Of a DNA stretch of 64,000 nt, positions 49,802 to 59,383 are shown piece by piece. Source of the DNA: QANA01 sp963665505. GTDB lineage: Bacteria > Bacillota > Clostridia > Christensenellales > Christensenellaceae. The stretch lies in assembly GCA_963665505.1 (NCBI GenBank), contig OY762275.1, positions 1,178,001 through 1,242,000 of the forward strand, read 5' to 3'. How positions within the stretch are numbered: the stretch's first letter is position 1; each line of letters starts with the position of its first letter. The position numbers were made by a program, and so were the translations under genes. Under the pieces are notes generated by a model, which saw only the letters and a list, made by a program, of their open reading frames with translations, made no database searches and was not told where the DNA came from.

Positions 49802-49842
49802 AAAAAACAGGTGGCGTGTTTTTTTCACGTCCGCCTGTTTTT
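49802..49842. terminator. Bidirectional terminator
   Basis: AAAAAACAGGTGGCGTG pairs with CACGTCCGCCTGTTTTT between convergent MFS and glycosyltransferase genes. Confidence 0.85.
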
Positions 49843-51031
49843 AGCTTTCCTGCTGCAATAATTTTGGGTCGAAAACCAGGTTCTTTTTAACCAGGCTGGC
49901 ATAGCGCCCCAGGATCTGCTCTACCACTGTTTCCCAGGGGACAGGCAGCGTTTTTTTCGCCTGCATGCCCACTGTTTTTATCAATGCCGGCGCCGATAAC
50001 AAGCGCTCCAACGCTTTGGCTAGTTCTAAAGAGGTATCTCCGCATAAAAAACCGTTCTTGCCGTCGTAGATATTTTCTGCTGCACAGCTGTCTCTTATGA
50101 CCACGGAGGGAGTCTCCATCGCAGCTGCTTCGCGGGTCACCAGCCCCGAGGTATCGTACAGGGAAGGGAAGACGAACAAAGCGGCGCGGTAGTAGAGGGC
50201 ATTGAGGATATTGACATCGGATATATGCCCGGTGAAGAGGACATCTTCCTGTTCCTGCAGCCCGAGTTTCTCCGCGGTGGTTTTTACCTCTTCCAGATGC
50301 GGGCCCTGGCCCGCAAAAACCAGGCGAAATGCTTTTTTGCTTTTTTTCAGGAGCGCAGCGGCCTCCAGAATGCGCAAAATATTCTTTTTCCAATTCATTT
50401 GCCCAACATACAGCAAAACCGGCTTCCCATCCTCCGGCGTATATTTTTTGTTGACTTCGCACAGTGCATCCGGATCAAGCGGCCGGATATTCGTTCCGTT
50501 GGGAATGACCCGGACATCCCCTTTGAATCCATAGCTCCCTAACGTATCTGCGGAAGAGTTGCTCATCGTCCATACTTCGTCGCAACGGTTATAAAAATCC
50601 ACGACGTATTTTGTGCCGATCTCCGCCAAGGAATGCCGCTTCGTTATCTGTAGGAAATCATCGTAATATTTGGAATGGAACGTGCCGACCAGCGGCAGGT
50701 TCCGTTTGAAGGCCAGGCGGGCACCCGCTATGCCGGCGGAAAAGGGGCTGTGCACATGTACAACGTCCAGCCGGACCATATCAATCCGGTCATTGAAATG
50801 TTTGTCCAGCATAGGTACGCCCGTTCTGTACTGTGAGATGCCGGGAAGCGACTTACTGTTGAATTCGACCAACTCAAAAGGATATCCCCCCCGGAACCCG
50901 GTTTGGTTCATAGGGGCGATCACATAACATTCATGCCCCTTTTTACTGAGAGAACAGGCATAATTATATACGACACGGCCTACGCCATCGGTTATGGGCA
51001 AAAAAGAGTCGGTAAATTCGCCTATGCGCAA
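49841..51031 (-). CDS. Glycosyltransferase family 4
   Basis: About 396 residues, GT-B fold. The start MRIGEFTDSFLPITDGVGRV and HVHSPFSAGIAGARLAF fit the GT4 subgroup that glucosylates diacylglycerol in Gram-positive membranes; the donor-site region is LYVGQMNWKKNI and VTREAAAMETPSVV. The start is uncertain: GTG at 51043 lies only one base from AAGGAG, so TTG at 51031, matching the family N-terminus, is taken although the spacing is long (13). Glycolipid or cell-wall polymer synthesis is inferred. Confidence 0.85.
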   Translation of the reverse strand: MRIGEFTDSFLPITDGVGRVVYNYACSLSKKGHECYVIAPMNQTGFRGGYPFELVEFNSKSLPGISQYRTGVPMLDKHFNDRIDMVRLDVVHVHSPFSAGIAGARLAFKRNLPLVGTFHSKYYDDFLQITKRHSLAEIGTKYVVDFYNRCDEVWTMSNSSADTLGSYGFKGDVRVIPNGTNIRPLDPDALCEVNKKYTPEDGKPVLLYVGQMNWKKNILRILEAAALLKKSKKAFRLVFAGQGPHLEEVKTTAEKLGLQEQEDVLFTGHISDVNILNALYYRAALFVFPSLYDTSGLVTREAAAMETPSVVIRDSCAAENIYDGKNGFLCGDTSLELAKALERLLSAPALIKTVGMQAKKTLPVPWETVVEQILGRYASLVKKNLVFDPKLLQQES

Positions 51032-51261
51032 GACTATGTTCACTCTCCTTTATTGGTATCAGTTTATTGTACCGCTTTCCCTTCGACGGGAAGTTTCAGT
51101 ACTGTAAATTTTGTATGAACAAGAGCCGTCCCCATCGTGTTCCGGCGGGGACCACCCGTTTATAGTATTGGGATTTACAGGGGAACTTATAACGGGTCCC
51201 CCATACTTTTTGCATTTTTCCCAGATCTTTCCGGCAAAGCGGCAAGAAACAGCAGGCCCCA

Positions 51262-51546
51262 TTATTTCCCCGGTTTTGTTGTCTTCGTATCCATAGCTTT
51301 TTCCAGCGCCGCTGCGAGCTGGTCCGGGCAGGAGGTAGGTTTCCCGCCGCAGCGGATCCCTTTAAAACGGGCGACGACATCTTTTGCATCCATGCCTGTC
51401 ACCAGCGCTGTGATCCCTTTCAGGTTCCCATTACACCCTCCGGTGAAGGCTACCTTTCGGATCGTGGTATCTTCCAGCTCTATATCGATCTTTCTTGAAC
51501 AAGTCCCCTTGGTTTTATAACAAATATGCATAGTATTCTGATCCAT
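51262..51546 (-). CDS. TSCPD domain protein (TIGR03905 type)
   Basis: About 94 residues. The pattern TGGCNGNLKGITALVTG, IRCGGKPTSCPDQLA is the TSCPD domain, otherwise found at the end of vitamin B12-type ribonucleotide reductases; free-standing copies are common in Clostridia and of unknown function. The Cys set may bind a metal. Start choice between 51546 and 51555 is weak because the ribosome site is poor. Confidence 0.88.
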   Translation of the reverse strand: MDQNTMHICYKTKGTCSRKIDIELEDTTIRKVAFTGGCNGNLKGITALVTGMDAKDVVARFKGIRCGGKPTSCPDQLAAALEKAMDTKTTKPGK

Positions 51547-51716
51547 CCCAGGCATTATTTAGGTAAAGACATCTGTGAAATCTATTTTATAGGTAAAACG
51601 CACTTTTTGCAAATGGAAGATCGTATGCCAACTATGTGTGCCGACATTGAAAAGCGGTGCGGATTGTGCTATGCTGAATACGCAGTTGGAACATTCTCGA
51701 AACACAGGAGACCGCA

Positions 51717-51938
51717 TTGAAAAGAATAGGGAACAAGAACGAAATCGTTTTATCAACGGGGGGGATCCCTTTTTTGCTGTATTATGGCATACCTGCCCTC
51801 TTGGTTTTATGCGTGGTTTCAGGGGTGGGCGTTCTGATCGCGCTCATATGCCGTGCGCGTAAAGCGGGCGGCGCACAGAAGCAAACACAGGAAAAGCCCG
51901 AACCCGAGCAGGGAACAGCCGATACAAAAGAACAGTAA
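51717..51938 (+). CDS. Hypothetical single-span membrane protein
   Basis: 73 residues: one membrane segment (IPALLVLCVVSGVGVLIALI) followed by a charged, Gln/Glu/Pro-rich tail. The start is TTG at 51717 with AGGAG seven bases upstream. No family recognised. A strong terminator follows directly, which supports that it is a real gene. Confidence 0.6.
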   Translation: MKRIGNKNEIVLSTGGIPFLLYYGIPALLVLCVVSGVGVLIALICRARKAGGAQKQTQEKPEPEQGTADTKEQ

Positions 51939-51942
51939 AAGG

Positions 51943-51970
51943 AATAGCGGCCCTTGAGGCCGCTATTTTT
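51943..51970. terminator. Bidirectional terminator
   Basis: AATAGCGGCC/GGCCGCTATT with a CTTGA loop between convergent genes. Confidence 0.9.
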
Positions 51971-53003
51971 AGTGTTTCACTTCGCTTTTATGTTCTTCGT
52001 AAAATTTCAGATATTTGCCGTACTGCTTCCGTATCATGGAAGGGACGTCCATTTCATAGGGGCACCTGGAAGAACAGGTCCCGCAGTGCAGGCAACTGTC
52101 CACAACCTTCAGTTTTTCGTAATATTCGTCGGAGATGAACTTTGCGTACGGCGAACGCGTGCAAAGCAGGTGGAGCCTGGCAACCGTGGGAATCTCAATC
52201 CCGACGGGACAGGGCATGCAATATCCGCAGGCACGGCAAAATTCCCCGGCAAATTCCGTCCGTTCTTTCTCGATCAGTTTTTTCAGTGCTTCGTCCAGTA
52301 CCGGCGGGTCGGCGTCCAGGGCAAGGAATTCGTCCAATTCTTCCTGCCGCTGTATCCCATAGATGGGGACTGCGTATTCGACCTGCTGCATAAACGCAAA
52401 TACCGCTTTGGCGCTGCTGCATAAACCGCCGGAAAGGGCTTTCATCGCGATAAAACCGACGTCGTTCTGCCGGCAAAGTTCCACCAAGGCAACATCTTTT
52501 TCGGAGGAGAGGTACGAGAGGGGAAATTGGACGGTGTCAAACAGACCGCTCGTGGCGGCGGCCTGGGCCACGTCGAACCTGTGCGCCGTGATCCCGATAT
52601 GGCGGATCTTCCCCTGTTTTTTTGCCTCCAGCATACCGGCGTATACCGAATCTTTGTCATCCGGGTTGGGCAGGGCGGGCGCATTATGCATCTGGCAAAT
52701 ATCGATATAGTCTGTTTTCAGGTTTTTCAGGCTTGTGTCCAGTTCTTCCTGCATTTGTTTTTTGGAACGCGCCAACGTTTTGGTGGAGATCACGATATCG
52801 TGCCGCACGGAGGAAAGCGCGGCACCCAGTTTTTCTTCGCTGTCCGTGTAGGCGCGGGCAGTATCAAAATAATTGATTCCGCCGTCGTATGCGTTCCGAA
52901 GGATGGAAACGGCGGCGGATTTATTTATCCTTTGGATAGGCAATGCGCCGAACGATGTCTTGGTGACGTAAAGGTCTGTTCTGCCGAGCCGGACTTTTCT
53001 CAT
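51969..53003 (-). CDS. Aldo/keto reductase with ferredoxin-like C-terminus
   Basis: 344 residues. The first 270 or so form an AKR barrel with the catalytic set Asp/Tyr in FDTARAYTDSEEK, Lys in ISTKTLARSK and His in CQMHNAPAL. The C-terminus carries CRACGYCMPCPVG and CLHCGTCSSRCPYEMD, binding one or two 4Fe-4S clusters, as in AKRs of anaerobes that may take electrons from ferredoxin. The start at 53003 follows GGGAGGG. Substrate unknown. Confidence 0.93.
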   Translation of the reverse strand: MRKVRLGRTDLYVTKTSFGALPIQRINKSAAVSILRNAYDGGINYFDTARAYTDSEEKLGAALSSVRHDIVISTKTLARSKKQMQEELDTSLKNLKTDYIDICQMHNAPALPNPDDKDSVYAGMLEAKKQGKIRHIGITAHRFDVAQAAATSGLFDTVQFPLSYLSSEKDVALVELCRQNDVGFIAMKALSGGLCSSAKAVFAFMQQVEYAVPIYGIQRQEELDEFLALDADPPVLDEALKKLIEKERTEFAGEFCRACGYCMPCPVGIEIPTVARLHLLCTRSPYAKFISDEYYEKLKVVDSCLHCGTCSSRCPYEMDVPSMIRKQYGKYLKFYEEHKSEVKH

Positions 53004-53071
53004 AGAGAATCCCTCCCAGTGTTTTGAAATTTTGTCCTTATTATACCATGAAACTTGTCCGGTGAAAATAA

Positions 53072-53095
53072 ATACCGCTCCTCCGGGAGCGGTAT
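53072..53095. terminator. Terminator hairpin after the parvulin gene
   Basis: ATACCGCTC/GAGCGGTAT stem between the parvulin-lipoprotein stop and the reductase gene, with T-rich sequence following on the minus strand. Confidence 0.75.
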
Positions 53096-53122
53096 AGCGT
53101 CCATCTTTCATGGTGCTGTGTC

Positions 53123-54364
53123 TCAGGAAGAACTTTCCGCCGACGCATCATCCTCCGTGTCGTCTTCTGTTTTATCCAGCACCTCATAGTAATCATCCAG
53201 ATAAGATTCGTATTTTTCCGGATATGTTTTTACGTTCATCTCGTCCCACCAGGAAAGGATAAGGTCATAGAACGTATCGTCCTGCTTATTTACAAGCAGG
53301 TCCGCAGCGACGTCTTCCTGTACGTCTTGATAGTCGACCGCTCCTTCCTGCAATTCTTCTTCCAGCCGGATGATGTGATATCCGCTGGTCGTTGCGACCA
53401 GCCCGCTGATATCCCCGGGGTTCTCCAATGCGAAAGAGGCTTCTATAAAGCTGGAATCATAACTTGTGCTGTCTTCGTAAAGGACATACCCGTCCGGATA
53501 ATAATAAAGCCCGGTTGTATCGTCGGAGACTTCTTCCATCAAGTCGTCAAATGTAGAAGCGCCGTTCCGTATGCTGTCCAGCACTTCCTGCGCTTCCGCC
53601 TGTATGCCGGCCAGGGCTTCCGTATCGTCGTTTTCGGAAAGATCCGCGATCTCGGCGGAAGTGTCGGAATCAAACGCGATCAGGATATGCTTTACGCGGC
53701 GGAAACCGGCCGGCGTATAGTAAATCGTTTCTCCGCGCAAATAGTCGTCTTCGAAGGAGGAGGGATCTTCCGTATATGTTTCTTTGGCAGATTCGACCAG
53801 CCTATTATATTCTTCCTCGACTTCTTCGTCGCTGACCGCCAGGTCCTTGGTATAATACGCGTAGACCTTGTCGTATACGAGGGACTCGGTATAATATTCC
53901 CGCAGTTCGTTTTCCACGTATCCTTCTTTGATCAGCTCCACGTTCACCAGCATATCGATCTCGGAATCGGTAGCGTCCGGATTGTCCGCGATGATATCTT
54001 CTTCAATGTTGGACCTGCCGTACTCCATATCGGAAGAGACGCTTTCTTCGACCGCATCGCTTTCTTCATCCGTCAGTTCATAGAATCCGAGTTCCTCGCC
54101 TTTGACAAGGACGACCTCGCTTGAGACCAGCGATTCAAAATGCCATTCGGCGATCAGATCGACATACGTCCGGTAAGAAGAATCTGAAACATCAATGCCA
54201 TACATATAGAGCCAATAATCCAGCCCCTCCAGGAATTCGTCCAGGTATAATTCTCTGTCTTCCACTTTCGCAATCAAGGTTTTGCTTGTACCCTTGCTTG
54301 TGCTGCATGCGCTGCACAAAGGCAGCATCATCAACACAAGAATAAAGCTGAGTATTTTTTTCAT
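53123..54364 (-). CDS. Parvulin-type (PpiC) peptidyl-prolyl isomerase lipoprotein
   Basis: 413 residues with a lipoprotein signal (Cys20 in LCSAC) and a SurA-like N-terminal chaperone region. The PpiC core runs from about residue 225 to 355 (VKHILIAFDSD, STFDDLMEEVSDD, ASFALENPGDISGLVATTSG, YHIIRLEE). It acts outside the membrane as a foldase, like PrsA. The protein is strikingly acidic, with an Asp/Glu/Ser tail. Monocistronic. Confidence 0.9.
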   Translation of the reverse strand: MKKILSFILVLMMLPLCSACSTSKGTSKTLIAKVEDRELYLDEFLEGLDYWLYMYGIDVSDSSYRTYVDLIAEWHFESLVSSEVVLVKGEELGFYELTDEESDAVEESVSSDMEYGRSNIEEDIIADNPDATDSEIDMLVNVELIKEGYVENELREYYTESLVYDKVYAYYTKDLAVSDEEVEEEYNRLVESAKETYTEDPSSFEDDYLRGETIYYTPAGFRRVKHILIAFDSDTSAEIADLSENDDTEALAGIQAEAQEVLDSIRNGASTFDDLMEEVSDDTTGLYYYPDGYVLYEDSTSYDSSFIEASFALENPGDISGLVATTSGYHIIRLEEELQEGAVDYQDVQEDVAADLLVNKQDDTFYDLILSWWDEMNVKTYPEKYESYLDDYYEVLDKTEDDTEDDASAESSS

Positions 54365-54548
54365 GTAGATCCGTATCCTTTACTTAACATTCAATCCAGG
54401 GAAAATGCCTCTGCAATACTATTTTCTATTTTAATTTAAGTATTATCGCTTTATTTATGATAACATACCGCCGACAGGAACAGATATGATGAAATTGTAA
54501 ATTCCTGCAGGATTGTCTCCGCAGAGCTTGCAGCATATGCTTTGCTTA

Positions 54549-54577
54549 TTTACAGCGGCCTCCAAATACTATATTAT
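54549..54577 (+). promoter_or_regulatory. Promoter for the membrane protein-LemA-DUF2207 cluster
   Basis: TTTACA (54549-54554), a 17-base spacer, TATTAT (54572-54577), 60 bases before the first gene. Confidence 0.6.
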
Positions 54578-54636
54578 GTTGGTAGAGGCGCAGGATGCTG
54601 CGTAAAGAATTTGTCGCATGGATCGGGAAGTGAAGA

Positions 54637-55314
54637 ATGTTTATGTGTTGTGAGAAAAATCCGGAAACGCAACAAGAAAATGTAAAACCTGGAACGGGTG
54701 CCTCCATGGAAAAGAAGCAGGCAACCAATACCGGAAAGATAAAAAAACGCCAGCCCACCACTTACCTGAACGGTCTGTTGGGAGCGGTCGGCGGGGCCAT
54801 CGTCGGTTTGATCCTGTGGGTCGCCGTGGCTTATTTTGTAGGGGGAAACCTCCACATTGCCTTTGGGTTTGTGCTGGTCCTCTGCGTTTTTTACGGATAT
54901 TTCCTGGCCGGGGGCAAAAACGGCCGCGGATTTTACCCGATGTTCCTAACGGTATCACTCTTGTTTGCCCTCGTCGCATTTTTTACGGCTGTTACGGTAA
55001 ACTATATAGGGAACATGGGTCTCGTGGGCACGGACAGCTTCACATCTTACGCCCGGGCGTCTTACGGAGGAAATGAGATACAGGCGTATCTGGATATTTT
55101 TGTAACCTGCCTGGGAATTGTTTTTGAAACGTTTGCCAATTATTTGAAAGACTTTTTTGCAATGCTGGTATTCCTGTGCGCGGGGATCGTACACTATTGC
55201 GTAAATAAAAACAGGGTTCTCGGTGAACCCGGAAATATAGACACTGTACCGGAAAAAGACAGTGTGCAAGAAACAGTCGCATCGGATACGGAAGAACCCG
55301 GCGCGGACGAATAA
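54637..55314 (+). CDS. Hypothetical four-span membrane protein
   Basis: 225 residues: a hydrophilic N-terminus with Cys-Cys, then about four membrane segments (LLGAVGGAIVGLILWVAVAY, IAFGFVLVLCVFYGYFLAGG, MFLTVSLLFALVAFFTAVTV, FFAMLVFLCAGIVHYC), and an acidic tail. No named family recognised. It lies 16 bases before lemA, so they are likely co-transcribed. Starts at 54637; an internal ATG (MEKKQAT) is possible. Confidence 0.7.
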   Translation: MFMCCEKNPETQQENVKPGTGASMEKKQATNTGKIKKRQPTTYLNGLLGAVGGAIVGLILWVAVAYFVGGNLHIAFGFVLVLCVFYGYFLAGGKNGRGFYPMFLTVSLLFALVAFFTAVTVNYIGNMGLVGTDSFTSYARASYGGNEIQAYLDIFVTCLGIVFETFANYLKDFFAMLVFLCAGIVHYCVNKNRVLGEPGNIDTVPEKDSVQETVASDTEEPGADE

Positions 55315-55330
55315 GGGAGGATAAAATACT

Positions 55331-55891
55331 ATGGGTTGGATCATCGGCATCGTCATTGCCGCGTTGGTTCTCATTGTGATCATATGGGCGATCGCGGCGT
55401 ATAACAGTTTTGTCAGGGGCAGGAACAAGGCGGAAGAAGCCTATTCCACAATGGATGTCTACCTGAAGAAACGTTTCGACCTTTTGCCCAATCTGGTCGA
55501 GACGGTAAAGGGCTATGCTGCGCACGAAAAGGAGACACTGGACAGAGTGATCCGCGCAAGGCAGGGCGTTTCTGCCGCGGCGACCGATGCGGAACGGCTG
55601 CAAAAAGAAAACCAGCTTACTTCCACGCTCCGTACGTTGTTTGCCGTAGCGGAAGCATATCCCGATCTGAAGGCCAATACGAATTTCATGAATCTGCAGG
55701 GACAGCTGAACCAGATCGAAGAGGATATTGCGAACAGCAGGAAATACTACAATGCCGTGGTGCGAGATTTCAATACCCGGCTGCAGTCTTTCCCCGGCAA
55801 CATAATCGCCGGTATGTTCCACTTCAGCACAATGCCTTTATATGAAGTGGAAGATGCGGCGGAGAGGCAAAACGTAAAAGTACAATTCTAA
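55331..55891 (+). CDS. lemA: LemA family protein
   Basis: 186 residues: an N-terminal membrane anchor (IIGIVIAALVLIVIIWAIAA) followed by a long helical bundle with the LemA pattern YNSFVRGRNKAEEAYSTMDV, LKKRFDLLPNLVETVKGYA, FNTRLQSFPGNIIAGMF. Function of LemA is unclear. The next gene is the DUF2207 partner, a very common pairing. Confidence 0.95.
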   Translation: MGWIIGIVIAALVLIVIIWAIAAYNSFVRGRNKAEEAYSTMDVYLKKRFDLLPNLVETVKGYAAHEKETLDRVIRARQGVSAAATDAERLQKENQLTSTLRTLFAVAEAYPDLKANTNFMNLQGQLNQIEEDIANSRKYYNAVVRDFNTRLQSFPGNIIAGMFHFSTMPLYEVEDAAERQNVKVQF

Positions 55892-55951
55892 CTTTGTGTT
55901 TCGGGCCGGAAGCTATTTTCCGGCCTTACTTTTTGGTTCGAGAGGTTTTAT

Positions 55952-57856
55952 ATGCGTAAATTTAAATGGATGGCGACCCTCGGCGTTTTGTTCCTTCTGA
56001 CATTCTTGTTTTTTATTCCGCAGGCATCGGCCGGGCTGGGCGGTTTTGATACGCTGGATTACGATGTGGAGGTCTATGTCGACAGCCGGAATGTCTATAT
56101 GATACAGGAAAACATCGCCGTCGATTTTTGGGAATATCATCATGGGATATACCGGTATATCCCCGTATTAGGTACGATCCGCACGGAGGGTGGAAAAGCT
56201 GAGAAGTTCCTTACGCCCATTACCGACGTCAACGTGCCGGGTTACGAATATAGCGTCTATAACGAGGCGGGCAACTGCATCATCCGCGTGGGCAGCGAAT
56301 ACCAGACGGTCTACGGAAATCAAACATATTCCTTGTCCTATGCTTTGAACGTGGGAAAGGATCATACCGACACGTATGACTTTTTCTATTTGAACGCGAT
56401 CCCGACCGATTGGGAGACGCCGATCAACAGCGCCGAAATCACGGTCCATATGCCGTTCGAGTTCGACGCATCCAATTTGATCGTATATGTGGGCAAAGCC
56501 GGCTCTTCCTATACGGGCGGGGTGGAATATATGGTCTCGGGCAATACGATCACCTGCAAGACCACGCGCACATTGGGTTATGGGGAAGGCGTCAGCGTAT
56601 ACATCAAGTTACCGGAAGGCTACTTCACCGACGCGAAAGGGTATCTAAACGTTTTTGATATCGCCCTTATCTTTTTCTCGCTCGGCATAGGCGCCGTGAT
56701 CGTCCTGCTGTACCTGAAATACGGCAAAGATAAAAAGCCGGTGGATACGGTAGAATTTTACCCGCCCGACAATATCAACCCCGCCGAAGCGGGATATATC
56801 CTCGACGGTACGGCCGACAAAAAAGACATCCTCTCCCTCGTCATCTATTGGGCGGACAGAGGGTATATCCGGATTACGGAAGACGAGAAAGGGATCATGC
56901 TGTATAAGCTCGCGTCCCTCGGCAGCGATGCAACGGATTACGAACGGGTGCTTTTCAACGGGATCTTTGCTTACGGCAGGAACAGCGTGAGCCTGGATTC
57001 TCTTACCAATAAATTGTACGATAAAGTAAACCGGGCAAAAGTCCTGCTGGATAAAGGGATGAGCTACAAAGTATATAATAAAAAAAGCCTGAAATATAAG
57101 GCGCTCTCTTCTTTCCTCATCGCGATCCTGCTGGTGGCACTGCAATTCCGCTGGGTCGTGCTGCTCTACCAGAGTTTTTCAGAAATCCTATGGCCCTCCC
57201 TTATTTTTATCGGGGGATTTTTCCTGGGACACCTCCTTCTTTCCATCGCAATCGATAAAAAAGCCGGCAAATCTAACGCCTATTTTGTTACGATGTGTAT
57301 CCTGGCCTACCTGTTCTCCGGAGCCGCTGCCGTTGCCAACTGCCTGTTTGCGATCGTCACGGGGTACGACCCCTATTATGTGAGCGTGGTCGTTTCTCTG
57401 GTCGCATTGGTGGCCATGTCGTTCAGCGCGGCGACAAAACAGTGGACAGAATACGGCTACACGATGACCGGCAGGCTGAAAGGCTTCAAATATTTCATCG
57501 AAACGACCGAAGCCGAACGCCTGCGGGCCATGGTAGAGCAGGACCCCGCTTATTTTTACCGGATACTGCCGTACGCTTATGTGATGGGCGTGAGTGAGAA
57601 GTGGGCAAAACACTTTGAAACGATCGCGATGGCACCGCCTGCCTGGTATTACGGGCCGGCCAACTATTATATGGGCGGCGGGTATTTCAATACCGTCTTC
57701 TTCATACATACATTTGGGCATTCTATGCGCCGCATCAATACCGCGATGATTTCCGTACCGCGCTCCAGCGGCGGCAGCTTCAGCGGCGGCGGTGGTTTTG
57801 GCGGTGGCGGCGGTTCGGGCGGCGGCTTTGGCGGCGGCGGCGGTGGAAGCTGGTAA
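55952..57856 (+). CDS. DUF2207 membrane protein
   Basis: 634 residues with a signal segment (about 8-25), a large extracellular beta domain (residues 28-220, with VYVDSRNVYMIQENIAVDF), a membrane segment near residue 235, a cytoplasmic part, two to four further spans near 390-490, and a C-terminal tail of almost pure Gly/Ser ending GGGGSW. This is the DUF2207 family usually next to lemA. The Gly-rich tail is typical. Function unknown; an envelope role is assumed. Confidence 0.92.
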   Translation: MRKFKWMATLGVLFLLTFLFFIPQASAGLGGFDTLDYDVEVYVDSRNVYMIQENIAVDFWEYHHGIYRYIPVLGTIRTEGGKAEKFLTPITDVNVPGYEYSVYNEAGNCIIRVGSEYQTVYGNQTYSLSYALNVGKDHTDTYDFFYLNAIPTDWETPINSAEITVHMPFEFDASNLIVYVGKAGSSYTGGVEYMVSGNTITCKTTRTLGYGEGVSVYIKLPEGYFTDAKGYLNVFDIALIFFSLGIGAVIVLLYLKYGKDKKPVDTVEFYPPDNINPAEAGYILDGTADKKDILSLVIYWADRGYIRITEDEKGIMLYKLASLGSDATDYERVLFNGIFAYGRNSVSLDSLTNKLYDKVNRAKVLLDKGMSYKVYNKKSLKYKALSSFLIAILLVALQFRWVVLLYQSFSEILWPSLIFIGGFFLGHLLLSIAIDKKAGKSNAYFVTMCILAYLFSGAAAVANCLFAIVTGYDPYYVSVVVSLVALVAMSFSAATKQWTEYGYTMTGRLKGFKYFIETTEAERLRAMVEQDPAYFYRILPYAYVMGVSEKWAKHFETIAMAPPAWYYGPANYYMGGGYFNTVFFIHTFGHSMRRINTAMISVPRSSGGSFSGGGGFGGGGGSGGGFGGGGGGSW

Positions 57857-57882
57857 GCGCAACTTTGCACTCACAAGAAAGA

Positions 57883-57901
57883 ATATATATATATATATAT
57901 A
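57883..57901. repeat. (AT)9 dinucleotide repeat
   Basis: Nine AT units plus one A directly upstream of the icd leader. Such a tract can slip in length and could change spacing of the promoter region. Confidence 0.9.
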
Positions 57902-57991
57902 GGCTATCATAAGTTGAAAAAACGCTTCTGTCCGGCAAAGATTTTATATCTGTCGGATAAATACCGCGCAGGTGAAGAGGAAAGGGATACG

Positions 57992-59206
57992 ATGGATACA
58001 AAAATAAAAATGCAAATTCCCCTTGTCGAGATGGATGGGGATGAAATGACCCGCATCATCTGGAAAGAAATCAAAGACGTACTGCTTCTGCCTTTTATCG
58101 ACCTGAAAACCAAATATTACGACCTGGGTTTGAAAAACAGGGATATGACGGGGGACGGCGTGACTACCAAAGCTGCGCTGGCCATCAAAAAGTACGGTGT
58201 GGGCGTGAAATGCGCCACCATTACGCCCAATGCGCAGCGTGTCAGCGAATATCAGCTAAAAGAACTGTATAAAAGCCCGAATGCAACGATCCGGGGCATA
58301 CTGGACGGAACGGTTTTTCGGACACCCATCCTTGTAAAGGGGATCAGCCCGTATGTCCGCGGCTGGACCCGGCCGATCACGATCGCCCGGCATGCCTTCG
58401 GCGATATCTACAAAGCGGTGGAAGCAAAAGTACCGGGGAATGCGAAGGCCGAACTCGTCATCACCAAGGCGGGTACGGAGGAACGCCTGCCCATCGCCGC
58501 CTATAATGAGAACGGCGGCGTGGCCATGGGCATGTTCAACACGACGGATTCCATCCGCAGCTTTGCCCGGAGCTGTTTCAAGTTTGCATTGGACGAGCGC
58601 AAAGACCTTTGGTTCTCCGCCAAAGACACAATCTCCAAAAAATACGACCATACTTTTAAAGATATCTTCCAGGAGATGTATGAAAAAGACTTTGCGGCCG
58701 ATTTCCAAAAAGCGGGGATCACCTATTTTTATACGCTCATCGACGATGCCGTGGCACGCGTGGTCCGTTCTTCCGGCGGATTTATCTGGGCGCTGAAGAA
58801 CTACGACGGAGACGTCATGAGCGATATGGTCGCAACGGCTTTTGGCAGCTTGGCCATGATGACCTCGGTATTGGTATCTCCCGAAGGCAATTACGAATAC
58901 GAAGCGGCGCATGGGACCGTGACCCGGCACTATTACAGATACCGCAAGGGGGAAGAGACCTCCACAAACTCGGTCGCGACGATCTTTGCCTGGACGGGCG
59001 CTCTGAAAAAAAGAGGACAGCTCGACGGCAATGCGGCGCTCGCGGAATTTGCTTCCGCGCTTGAAAAAGCCACGCTCTTAGTCATCGAAGAAGGCGTGAT
59101 GACCAAAGACCTTGCGGCTCTGACGAGCATGGAAAATGTCCGGGCAGTCGATACTTTCTCCTATATCCGGGCGGTCAAAGACAAATTGGAAGCAATGTAT
59201 CGGTAA
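57992..59206 (+). CDS. icd: Isocitrate dehydrogenase (NADP), eukaryote-like type
   Basis: 404 residues; oxidises isocitrate to 2-oxoglutarate. The start LVEMDGDEMTRIIW and the motifs NGGVAMGMFNTTDSIRSFA, FIWALKNYDGDVMSD and EAAHGTVTRHYYR place it in the dimeric subfamily II known from eukaryotes and some bacteria. The ATG at 57992 follows AGAGGAAAGGG; a longer frame from 57914 adds unrelated residues. Monocistronic, followed by a weak hairpin. Confidence 0.96.
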   Translation: MDTKIKMQIPLVEMDGDEMTRIIWKEIKDVLLLPFIDLKTKYYDLGLKNRDMTGDGVTTKAALAIKKYGVGVKCATITPNAQRVSEYQLKELYKSPNATIRGILDGTVFRTPILVKGISPYVRGWTRPITIARHAFGDIYKAVEAKVPGNAKAELVITKAGTEERLPIAAYNENGGVAMGMFNTTDSIRSFARSCFKFALDERKDLWFSAKDTISKKYDHTFKDIFQEMYEKDFAADFQKAGITYFYTLIDDAVARVVRSSGGFIWALKNYDGDVMSDMVATAFGSLAMMTSVLVSPEGNYEYEAAHGTVTRHYYRYRKGEETSTNSVATIFAWTGALKKRGQLDGNAALAEFASALEKATLLVIEEGVMTKDLAALTSMENVRAVDTFSYIRAVKDKLEAMYR

Positions 59207-59236
59207 CCAGGAAACAAACCTGAAAGACATGAAAAC

Positions 59237-59267
59237 GGGCATGAGGTGTTTGCTTTATGCCCTTTTC
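59237..59267 (+). terminator. Probable terminator of icd
   Basis: GGGCAT/ATGCCC stem with a 14-base loop followed by TTTT. Confidence 0.55.
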
Positions 59268-59291
59268 CTATATGATGTCCCGCGAAAAATT

Positions 59292-59320
59292 TTGTTTGCA
59301 TTTTGCTGGTTTATTATATA
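59292..59320 (+). promoter_or_regulatory. Probable promoter of lepA-hemW
   Basis: TTGTTT (59292-59297), a 17-base spacer, TATATA (59315-59320). Confidence 0.5.
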
Positions 59321-59383
59321 CTATTGGTATGATATTCACATATGAAAAAAAGCAGTATGGGAACGGAACGAACGGAGGAACAT

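Noticed and set aside
53123..54364. Very acidic parvulin lipoprotein as evidence of a salt-adapted host
   Set aside because: The neighbouring proteins are not unusually acidic, so this is a property of the single protein.
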